A stretch of 12,910 nucleotides of DNA, from assembly GCA_937874445.1 (NCBI GenBank), contig CALNAL010000147.1, forward strand, positions 1-12,910. Reading direction: 5' to 3'. Shown here piece after piece: positions 7,393-12,910 of this stretch. A program made the position numbers and the translations under genes. The stretch's first letter is position 1, and each line of letters opens with the position of its first letter. The notes under the pieces were generated by a model that had not been told where the DNA came from, ran no database searches, and was given only the letters and a program-made list of their open reading frames with translations. The stretch comes from an uncultured Acetobacteraceae bacterium. Its GTDB lineage: Bacteria; Pseudomonadota; Alphaproteobacteria; Acetobacterales; Acetobacteraceae.

Positions 7393-8115
7393 TCACGTCT
7401 CGATATTGGCTCTGGTGCTGAAGGCGACGTAATTGGGGTTATTGATGGAGACCGTGAACTCGATAGGCTGGGCCTGCATGGTGTGAACCAGGATCCGCAA
7501 CGCCAGAGCGGCCGAACCAGGAGGCATATCCAGATGGCGTGCCTCGGTCTCATCGATATAGGCGATCGAAATGGTCCGCTCGGCGTTGATCGTCTCGTAA
7601 CCGTATCTGTCACGCAGGGTCGCATAGAGCGATTGCCCCGCCACCAGATCGTCGGCGGCGAGCCCCGGCAGCAAATGGGCTGCCAGATAGGAGGTTTCCA
7701 GGCAGAAGGGCGTGGCGTCGATGCTCCACACCCGACGCAGCAGAATGACTTCGTCCTCCTCGGAGAGCCCCAACTTGCCGGCGATGTGCGTTCCGGGAAC
7801 CCGAGTGATCTCGAAGTGCAGCAGTCGGTTGGAAGGCGTGCCACCGAGTCCGGCAATGACACGGTCCACTCCGACCGAACGCGCCCCTTCGAGGGGGCGC
7901 GTCATGCGAGGAGGCGCAACGCGAGTGCCCCCGGTGCCGTTCCCCTCCAGCAGGCCGGTGGCGATCAGGTTGTTGACGGCGCGGCGCACCGTCAAGCGAT
8001 TGACCGACAGCAGATCCGCAAGATCCCGCTCGGAAGGCAGGCGGTCCCCCGAGGAATAACCCGACGAGGCGAGCAGCTTGCGGATGTATTCCTCGACCTT
8101 CTGGTAGCGCAGCAT
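7393..8115 (-). CDS. GntR-family (HutC/UTRA) regulator of the adjacent Amadori-sugar operon
   Basis: A 240-residue protein, the usual size for GntR regulators with a UTRA effector domain. The N-terminal winged helix (about 3-68) reads YQKVEEYIRKLLASSGY, then GDRLPSERDLADLLSVNR and LTVRRAVNNLIATGLLEG; the C-terminal 85-235 is a UTRA domain, with FCLETSYLAAHLLPGL and PIEFTVSINN near its end. The family typically binds a sugar phosphate or amino acid and releases its operator. I chose the ATG at 8115 because it begins at the wHTH and a good promoter lies upstream of it at 8207-8180. Longer in-frame starts, such as 8277, would lie upstream of that promoter; GTG at 8127 remains possible. FrlR and FraR, regulators of fructoselysine and fructose-asparagine operons, are GntR proteins, which fits its place beside frlD. 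Confidence 0.9.
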   Translation of the reverse strand: MLRYQKVEEYIRKLLASSGYSSGDRLPSERDLADLLSVNRLTVRRAVNNLIATGLLEGNGTGGTRVAPPRMTRPLEGARSVGVDRVIAGLGGTPSNRLLHFEITRVPGTHIAGKLGLSEEDEVILLRRVWSIDATPFCLETSYLAAHLLPGLAADDLVAGQSLYATLRDRYGYETINAERTISIAYIDETEARHLDMPPGSAALALRILVHTMQAQPIEFTVSINNPNYVAFSTRANIET

Positions 8116-8179
8116 GAATTGGCCCACGGAAATATGGGGTTGGGCGTGTCGGGCCGTGCCCGTCCCGTCAAGTGTCGTA

Positions 8180-8207
8180 ATTCTGCGGTAAGCGCGGGCG
8201 GTGTCAA
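8180..8207 (-). promoter_or_regulatory. Predicted promoter of the GntR gene
   Basis: On the minus strand TTGACA (8207-8202) is a perfect -35 box, followed after 16 bases by CAGAAT (8185-8180), four of six bases of a -10 box. The transcript would start near 8173, leaving about 57 bases before the ATG at 8115. This supports the short GntR start. Confidence 0.5.
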
Positions 8208-8239
8208 GCGACCCCCACGATAATCTCCGAAAAAGATGC

Positions 8240-8268
8240 TTGATGTGTGGAGTAAAATCTGGGCTAAT
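8240..8268 (+). promoter_or_regulatory. Possible promoter of the frlD-frlB-hyuAB operon
   Basis: TTGATG (8240-8245), a 17-base spacer and GCTAAT (8263-8268) each match four of six consensus bases. The predicted start near 8275 would place the inverted repeat at 8290-8310 just inside the transcript, a common repressor position. The boxes are imperfect, so the call is tentative. Confidence 0.35.
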
Positions 8269-8289
8269 CCAATTCATCGTTGAAACATG

Positions 8290-8310
8290 ATCCCCCATCA
8301 AATGGGGGAT
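8290..8310. repeat. Perfect 9-3-9 inverted repeat before frlD, candidate GntR operator
   Basis: ATCCCCCAT (8290-8298) and ATGGGGGAT (8302-8310) are exact reverse complements around CAA. The repeat lies 10 bases before the frlD ATG and partly precedes its GGAG ribosome site. It could be the operator of the divergent GntR regulator. In RNA it would form a 9-bp stem with a 3-base loop next to the ribosome site, so translational control is an alternative. It does not resemble the usual GntR half-site GTNTAGAC. Confidence 0.5.
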
Positions 8311-8320
8311 GGAGAGGGGT

Positions 8321-9184
8321 ATGCGTCTGCTGGGTGTCGGAGATAACACCGTCGATGTGTATCTCGACCGTGCCATGATGTTCCCTGGCGGCAATGCGGT
8401 GAATGTAGCGGCCCAGGCGGCGCGAGCCGGGGAGCAGGCGGCCTACCTCGGCTGCGTGGGAACCGATCCCTATGGCGACCTTCTGGTACGGGCCCTGACC
8501 GCAGAAGGCGTGGATCTCTCCCACTGCCGTCGTGCCTTCGGCGAGAACGCCAGGGCCGTTGTCGAGCATCGTGACGGAGACCGCATCTTCCGCGGCTCGC
8601 GACGGGGGGTGCGCGCAGATTTCCATCTGCTTGCCGGCGATTTCGCCTGGATGGGCGGGTTCGACGTCGTGCATACTTCCGTCCACAGCGATCTCGACGG
8701 CGAGGTGCCGGCGCTGGCTGCGGCGGCACGTCTGCTGTCCTATGATTTTTCCAATCGCTGGAATGCCGGGCAACGGGCTGCGCTGGCACGGCATGTCGGG
8801 GTGGCCTTCGTTTCCTGTCCCGGACGAAGCGAGCCGGAGTGCCTCGCCGAGATGCACGCCTGGACCGAGGCAGGCGCCCGCACCGTGGTGCTGACCCGTG
8901 GCCCCCAGGGGGCGCTCGCGCTGGATCGTTACGGCACGCTCCATCGTCAACCCATCGTGCCGGTCGAAGTGGTCGACACGCTGGGGGCCGGAGATGCCTT
9001 CATCGCTGGATTTCTGGTGACCTATGCCAGGAGCAGCGACATCGTCGCGGCCCTGGCCAGGGGAGCCGAAACGGGAGCCGCCGCCTGCCGGGAGCTTGGT
9101 GGTTTCGGTTACGGAACATCCTTCCAAGAGACACATCACGAAGCAACGCCCCCACGCGGGCGTGGAGAAGGGAACGCAACATGA
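8321..9184 (+). CDS. frlD: FrlD-like fructosyl-amino-acid 6-kinase (PfkB/ribokinase family)
   Basis: A 287-residue PfkB-family sugar kinase. MRLLGVGDNTVDVY at the start, GGNAVNVA (23-30), GCVGTDPYGD (44-53) and the closing signature DTLGAGDAFIAGF (219-231) with catalytic Asp225 are all present. The GDNxVD start and the SYDFSNRW stretch near 140-147 closely resemble E. coli FrlD (GDNCVDIY, AFDFSDKW), which phosphorylates fructoselysine at O6. The expected role is ATP-dependent phosphorylation of an Amadori compound in the cytoplasm. I chose the ATG at 8321, behind GGAG and opening with the conserved MRLLGVGDN; an in-frame ATG at 8309 lies inside the inverted repeat. Its TGA overlaps the frlB ATG as ATGA, so the two are translationally coupled. 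The amino acid carried by the substrate cannot be read from the sequence; FraD or glucoselysine-type kinases are close alternatives. Confidence 0.85.
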   Translation: MRLLGVGDNTVDVYLDRAMMFPGGNAVNVAAQAARAGEQAAYLGCVGTDPYGDLLVRALTAEGVDLSHCRRAFGENARAVVEHRDGDRIFRGSRRGVRADFHLLAGDFAWMGGFDVVHTSVHSDLDGEVPALAAAARLLSYDFSNRWNAGQRAALARHVGVAFVSCPGRSEPECLAEMHAWTEAGARTVVLTRGPQGALALDRYGTLHRQPIVPVEVVDTLGAGDAFIAGFLVTYARSSDIVAALARGAETGAAACRELGGFGYGTSFQETHHEATPPRGRGEGNAT

Positions 9185-10161
9185 ATCCTGACGTCGAGCA
9201 AAGCGTGCAGGCTGCACTGGCCGGCCTGCGGGCACGTCCGGAAGTGCACAGCCTCTTCCTGGTCGCCTGCGGGGGCTCGTTCTCGCAGATGCACGTGGCC
9301 AAATATGCCGTTGACCGCGAGGCCCGCTCGCTGGTCGCCGACAGCTATACCTCCGCCGAATTCGTGATGCGTGACCTGCCGCGTCTCGGGGCCGGTGCGG
9401 CGGCGATCTTCTGCTCCTCTTCGGGCAACACCCCCGAGACAGTGGCGGCGGCACAGTTCGCCCGCGCGCACGGGGCCTATACGATCGGCCTCACGACCAA
9501 GCCGCAATCCCCCCTGGCCCAGGCGGTGGATTGCGCGATCGGCTATGAATCCCAGCCCGCTCTGGGCAGTGGCGATGCGGTCGCGGCGATTCTGCTGCGT
9601 CTCGTGTTCGGCCTGCTGCGTGACCGCGAGGGCAACACCCGCTACGAGCCGCTGATGCGCAGCCTGCCCTGCCTGCCCGAGCTGGTCGAACGCGCCCAGG
9701 CCGTCGTGGCGCCGGCGGCTCGGCGCTGGGCCGAGGAAAACAAGCGTGCGCCTGTCATCTACACGCTCTCCAGCGGGCCGAACTACGGGGTGATGTATTC
9801 CTTCTCCCTGTGCCTGCTGCAGGAAATGCAGTGGATCCACTCGCAGCCGATCCACGCGGGTGAGTATTTCCACGGCCCCTTCGAAATCACCGACTTCGAC
9901 GTGCCTTTCCTGGCCGTGCAGGGCCTCGGCCCCTGCCGCAAGATGGACACGCGGGCGATCACCTTCGCAAAGAAGTTCTCGCGCCGGGTCGAGGTGATCG
10001 ATCTCGAAGCGCTCGACCTTTCCGGAATCGTTCCGGAAATGCGCGACTTCATGCAGCCGCTGGTGCTGCTGCCGGTGGTGCGCACCTATGCGATGCACTT
10101 GGCAGAAGACCGCGGCCACCCGCTGACGGTGCGCCGTTACATGTGGAAGATGGACTACTGA
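9181..10161 (+). CDS. frlB: FrlB/FraB-like SIS-domain deglycase for 6-phosphofructosyl amino acids
   Basis: A 326-residue protein with two SIS sugar-isomerase domains: VACGGSFSQMHVAKY (28-42) and IFCSSSGNTPETVAAA (76-91) in the first, IYTLSSGPNYGV (193-204) in the second. GEYFHGPFEI (227-236) and the ending RRYMWKMDY match FrlB (GEFRHGPLEI; RRYYGGLVEY). Glu215 and His231 are 16 residues apart, the spacing of catalytic Glu214 and His230 described for Salmonella FraB, so it is probably active. The reaction would split a 6-phosphofructosyl amino acid into glucose 6-phosphate and the free amino acid. The ATG at 9181 overlaps the frlD stop and follows AGAAGGGA. A small hairpin (CCACG, 9152-9156, with CGTGG, 9161-9165) lies just before that ribosome site. 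GlmS-like isomerases are ruled out by the lack of a glutaminase domain. Confidence 0.85.
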   Translation: MNPDVEQSVQAALAGLRARPEVHSLFLVACGGSFSQMHVAKYAVDREARSLVADSYTSAEFVMRDLPRLGAGAAAIFCSSSGNTPETVAAAQFARAHGAYTIGLTTKPQSPLAQAVDCAIGYESQPALGSGDAVAAILLRLVFGLLRDREGNTRYEPLMRSLPCLPELVERAQAVVAPAARRWAEENKRAPVIYTLSSGPNYGVMYSFSLCLLQEMQWIHSQPIHAGEYFHGPFEITDFDVPFLAVQGLGPCRKMDTRAITFAKKFSRRVEVIDLEALDLSGIVPEMRDFMQPLVLLPVVRTYAMHLAEDRGHPLTVRRYMWKMDY

Positions 10162-10211
10162 GAGACGAGCCGCCTTCCAGAGAGGGCGAAGCGACGAAAG
10201 GACGCGAGGAC

Positions 10212-12275
10212 ATGGGCTGGATCGTCGGTGTCGATGTCGGCGGCACGTTCACGGACTTCTTCGCCTTCGAGGAGGGAGGCGGCCAGGTGCGTACCTGGAA
10301 GCGTCCCTCCACCCCCTCCAATCCAGCGGAGGCGATCATCGATGGGCTGCGCGAAATGTCGGCGGCGCACGGCATCCCGCTGCCTGAGGTGGGGCGTCTC
10401 TGCCACGGCTCGACAGTGGCCACCAATGCATTGATCCAGCGGCGTGGCGCGCCGGTGGCGATGGTCACCACCAAGGGCTTCCGCGACGTCATCGAGATCG
10501 GCCGGCAGACCCGCCCGGCGATCTACGACCTCTGGAAGGACCAGCCGGCGCCGCTGGTGCCCGGACGCCGACGCTTCGAACTCGACGAGCGCATCATGGC
10601 CGACGGCAGCGAACGCCGGCCGATCCATGCGACCGCGCTTGCGGAAGTGATCGATGAGGTGCGCCACTCCGGAGCCTCCGCCGTTGCGGTCTGCCTGCTG
10701 TTTTCCTACCTGAGCCCCGATCACGAACGCCAGGTTGGAGAGGCGCTGCATAAAGCCCTGCCAGATGTGGCTATCTCGCTTTCCTCTGCGGTGCAGCCCG
10801 AGTTCCGTGAATTCGAACGATTCACCACCACCGTGGTCAACGCCTATCTGCAGCCCGTGCTCGACGACTACATCGCCTCGCTGCGCCATCGCGTGGATGA
10901 AGTCGTCCCCGGGGCCGTTGTCGGCATCAACCAGTCGAGTGGCGGGTTGATGTCGCTGGAAACGGCGCGGGCCTTTCCGGTGCGCATGGCGCTGTCCGGG
11001 CCGGCCGCCGGTGTGGTTGCCGTGATCGAGATTCTCCGCCGCGCCGAACGCCCCGATGCCATCACCCTCGACATCGGCGGCACCAGTGCCGATGTCGCGC
11101 TGATCCAGGATTGCGCGACCGAACTGACGCACGGCCGTGATGTCGACGGCTTTCCCATCCGCCTGCCGATGATCGACATCACCACGGTTGGAGCAGGAGG
11201 CGGATCAATCGCCTGGTTCGACATCGACGGCCTGTTCAAGGTCGGCCCGCAGAGCGCGGGGGCGGTGCCAGGACCGGCCTGCTATTGCAAGGGTGGCACC
11301 TTGCCCGCGGTCTCCGACGCCAACCTCGTGCTCGGCCGCCTGCCGGAAAAGCTGCTCAATGGTGCGATGACACTCGATCGTGGGCGTGCCGAGGCGGCGC
11401 TGCATACTGTGGCCGATCCGATGGGCAAGTCGCTTGAGGAGACCGCTCTCGGCATCCTTGAGATCATGACCGGCAACATGGTGCGCGCCATCCGCAACGT
11501 CTCGGTCGAACGTGGCCACGATCCGCGGCGCTTCACGCTGGTGGCCTTCGGCGGGGCCGGCGGATTGCATGCACATGACGTCGCCGCCGCGCTGGGCATG
11601 GCGGAGGTATTGATCCCGCCGGCTCCCGGCATCCTCTGCGCCCAGGGCCTGACCGATGCCGAGTTGCAGGAGAGCTTCGTCCTGAGCCGCGTCTTCCCCT
11701 GCTCGAAAGAAACCGAGCCCGTGCTGCGCGAGCACTTGGCCGGGCTTGGCCGCGAGGCACGGGCGTGGTTTGCCGCCGAGCGGGCCCCCACGGTCGCACG
11801 CCGCATCGAGTACTTGCTCGACATGCGCTTCTTCGGCCAGAACTACGAACTTTCTGTTCCTGTTGGTGACGGCGGGGAATCGAGCGACGAGATCGCGCCC
11901 CTTGAGACGATCCTCTCGCGTTTCTTCGCCGCCCACGAGCGATCCTACGGCTTTGCAGACCGCGCGGCCCCGGTGGAAATCGTCAACTGCCGTGCGACCG
12001 CCCACGCTGCCCTCGGTGCCCCGAGGCCGACGCGGGCCGCCGACCTCGCAGAGCAGACCCCGACGCCCTCCGGCTCGCGGCAGGTCTGTTTCGATATCGA
12101 TGCAATCCACGAAACTCCCGCTTTCCGCCGCGACAAATTGCGGCCAGGCGATGTCATCACCGGTCCGGCCGTGATCGACCAGATGGACGCCACGACGGTG
12201 ATTTTCCCCGGCGACATCGCCCGCGTTGACGCCTTTGGCAATCTGCTGGTCAAGATCGGACATTCCCATGACTGA
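10212..12275 (+). CDS. hyuA: HyuA-like ATP-dependent hydantoinase/5-oxoprolinase subunit A
   Basis: A 687-residue protein of typical HyuA length. It opens with the acetate-kinase-fold phosphate loop GVDVGGTFTDFFAFE (6-20), then CHGSTVATNALIQRRGA (64-80), PEFREFERFTTTVVNAYL (196-213), LSGPAAGV (261-268), a second phosphate loop LDIGGTSADVALI (286-298), TTVGAGGGSI (324-333), GPACY (354-358) and VAFGGAGGLHAHDVA (444-458). The family uses ATP to open cyclic amides such as hydantoins, 5-oxoproline or N-methylhydantoin, and related members carboxylate ketones. The start is the ATG at 10212 behind GAGGA; an in-frame ATG at 10143 would overlap frlB. A 50-base gap follows frlB, and the 3' end overlaps hyuB. 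In an Amadori operon a lactam-opening role on a glycated pyroglutamate is a reasonable inference, but the substrate cannot be proved from sequence. Confidence 0.9.
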   Translation: MGWIVGVDVGGTFTDFFAFEEGGGQVRTWKRPSTPSNPAEAIIDGLREMSAAHGIPLPEVGRLCHGSTVATNALIQRRGAPVAMVTTKGFRDVIEIGRQTRPAIYDLWKDQPAPLVPGRRRFELDERIMADGSERRPIHATALAEVIDEVRHSGASAVAVCLLFSYLSPDHERQVGEALHKALPDVAISLSSAVQPEFREFERFTTTVVNAYLQPVLDDYIASLRHRVDEVVPGAVVGINQSSGGLMSLETARAFPVRMALSGPAAGVVAVIEILRRAERPDAITLDIGGTSADVALIQDCATELTHGRDVDGFPIRLPMIDITTVGAGGGSIAWFDIDGLFKVGPQSAGAVPGPACYCKGGTLPAVSDANLVLGRLPEKLLNGAMTLDRGRAEAALHTVADPMGKSLEETALGILEIMTGNMVRAIRNVSVERGHDPRRFTLVAFGGAGGLHAHDVAAALGMAEVLIPPAPGILCAQGLTDAELQESFVLSRVFPCSKETEPVLREHLAGLGREARAWFAAERAPTVARRIEYLLDMRFFGQNYELSVPVGDGGESSDEIAPLETILSRFFAAHERSYGFADRAAPVEIVNCRATAHAALGAPRPTRAADLAEQTPTPSGSRQVCFDIDAIHETPAFRRDKLRPGDVITGPAVIDQMDATTVIFPGDIARVDAFGNLLVKIGHSHD

Positions 12276-12910
12276 TCCTGCGGTCCACGATCCCATCACC
12301 CTGGAGATCCTCTCCAACGCGCTGCGTTCTGTCGCGGACGAAACCTTCACGGCGCTCCAGAAGAGCGCGTACTCCACCAACATCAAAGAGCGTGCCGACC
12401 ATTCCACCGCGCTGTTCGATGCGAAGGGGCAGCTCATGGTGCAGTCGCAGCGTTCGCTGCCGGTGCACGTGGGGGCGGTCACCGGGGTCGTCGGCAAGCT
12501 GCTCGAAAAATTCGGTCACGATCTGCACGAGGGTGACATCTTCGTCGCCAACGATCCCTACGCGGCCTCGGCGACCCATCTCCCCGACATCTGCGCGGTG
12601 ACCCCCGTCTATAACCACGGCCGCCTGGTAGGATTTTCCGGCTGCACCGCCCACCATGCCGACATTGGCGGAGCGAATGTGGGTGGTTCCTCCTCGGGGC
12701 TGAGCGAGATCTACCAGGAGGGATTCCGGATTCCCCTGGTGCGGCTGTTTTCCCGCGGCGAGCTCGACCGCGATCTTTTCGAGATGATGCTGCTCAACGT
12801 GCGCGGCCCCGAGCTGCGACGTGGCGACTACAACGCGCAGTTTGCCGCCATCGCTCTCGGCGCGAAGCGGATGCGCGAGATTTGCGACCGTTTCGGTGCC
12901 GACTACATGG
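12268..12910 (+). CDS. hyuB: HyuB-like hydantoinase/5-oxoprolinase subunit B, partial
   Basis: The first 214 residues are visible and the gene runs off the right edge; full-length HyuB proteins are around 500-600 residues. It begins MTDPAVHDPITLEILSNALR and continues with RADHSTALFDAKGQLM (42-57), LPVHVGAV (64-71), GDIFVANDPY (89-98), THLPD (103-107) and AHHADIGGANVGG (128-140), all standard HyuB signatures. The ATG overlaps the last codons of hyuA by 8 bases, so the two subunits are probably translated in coupled, equal amounts. HyuB works as the partner of HyuA in ATP-dependent hydrolysis of a cyclic amide. No frameshift or stop is seen in the visible part. Confidence 0.92.
   Translation, partial: MTDPAVHDPITLEILSNALRSVADETFTALQKSAYSTNIKERADHSTALFDAKGQLMVQSQRSLPVHVGAVTGVVGKLLEKFGHDLHEGDIFVANDPYAASATHLPDICAVTPVYNHGRLVGFSGCTAHHADIGGANVGGSSSGLSEIYQEGFRIPLVRLFSRGELDRDLFEMMLLNVRGPELRRGDYNAQFAAIALGAKRMREICDRFGADYM

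Noticed and set aside
7135..8223. A 362-codon plus-strand frame across the GntR gene
   Set aside because: It starts inside the LysR gene and runs antisense to a convincing GntR/UTRA protein; no family features.
8116..8394. N-terminal extension of the GntR regulator to 8277 or 8394
   Set aside because: The winged-helix domain begins at the 8115 start, a TTGACA promoter lies within the extension, and the longest form would overlap the divergent kinase gene.
8264..9454. A 396-codon open frame on the minus strand, opposite frlD and frlB
   Set aside because: Low-complexity Arg/Pro/Gly-rich composition and no recognisable domain; the plus-strand genes explain the sequence.
11205..12497. A 430-codon open frame on the minus strand, opposite hyuA and hyuB
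   Set aside because: It lies opposite two clearly conserved genes, shows no family motif, and long antisense frames are expected in GC-rich coding DNA.
1..12910. tRNA, rRNA, CRISPR arrays, insertion sequences
   Set aside because: No cloverleaf, spaced repeat series, transposase motif or rRNA-like segment was recognised on either strand.

Overview
The window is GC-rich proteobacterial DNA, with 4-nt gene overlaps and clear Shine-Dalgarno sites. The hydrogenase genes are most like those of CO-oxidising, hydrogen-evolving bacteria such as Rhodospirillum rubrum. An alphaproteobacterium is the best guess, but the sequence alone cannot name it. Two unrelated metabolic modules meet here, separated by a short AT-rich stretch.

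Left module (1 to about 5450). On the minus strand lie cooM, cooK and the start of cooL, in the order of the R. rubrum cooMKLXUH operon for the CO-induced, membrane-bound group 4 [NiFe] hydrogenase. CooM is a giant fusion of one half and two complete Mrp/Nuo-type antiporter modules. CooK is the NuoH-like membrane anchor, and CooL is the NuoB-like Fe-S subunit, cut by the left window edge. Divergent from cooM is hypA, encoding a nickel-insertion factor. The shared intergenic region carries two 16-bp palindromes of the CooA type (TGTC..N..CGACA), 32 bp apart. Each sits at a class II activator distance from a plausible -10 box, one facing cooM and one facing hypA. This predicts CO-dependent co-expression of the hydrogenase and its nickel chaperone.

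Junction (5452-5659). hypA runs into about 100 bp of very AT-rich sequence with no recognisable gene. hypA and the next gene are convergent across it.

Right module (5660 to the end). A glucose-type PTS EIIA-like protein that appears to lack both family histidines is divergent from a LysR-type regulator. A perfect T-N11-A palindrome sits just before the LysR start codon. A GntR/UTRA regulator then faces away from an apparent operon: a fructoselysine-6-kinase-like PfkB protein (FrlD type), an FrlB/FraB-type SIS-domain deglycase, and hydantoinase/5-oxoprolinase-family HyuA and HyuB (HyuB cut by the right edge). A perfect 9-3-9 inverted repeat just before the kinase is a candidate operator. The kinase and deglycase pair points to catabolism of an Amadori compound (fructosyl-amino acid). 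The HyuAB pair suggests the substrate, or a form of it, carries a lactam or cyclic-imide ring, for example N-fructosyl-pyroglutamate. That reading is inference. No transporter, CO dehydrogenase or CooA gene lies in the window.
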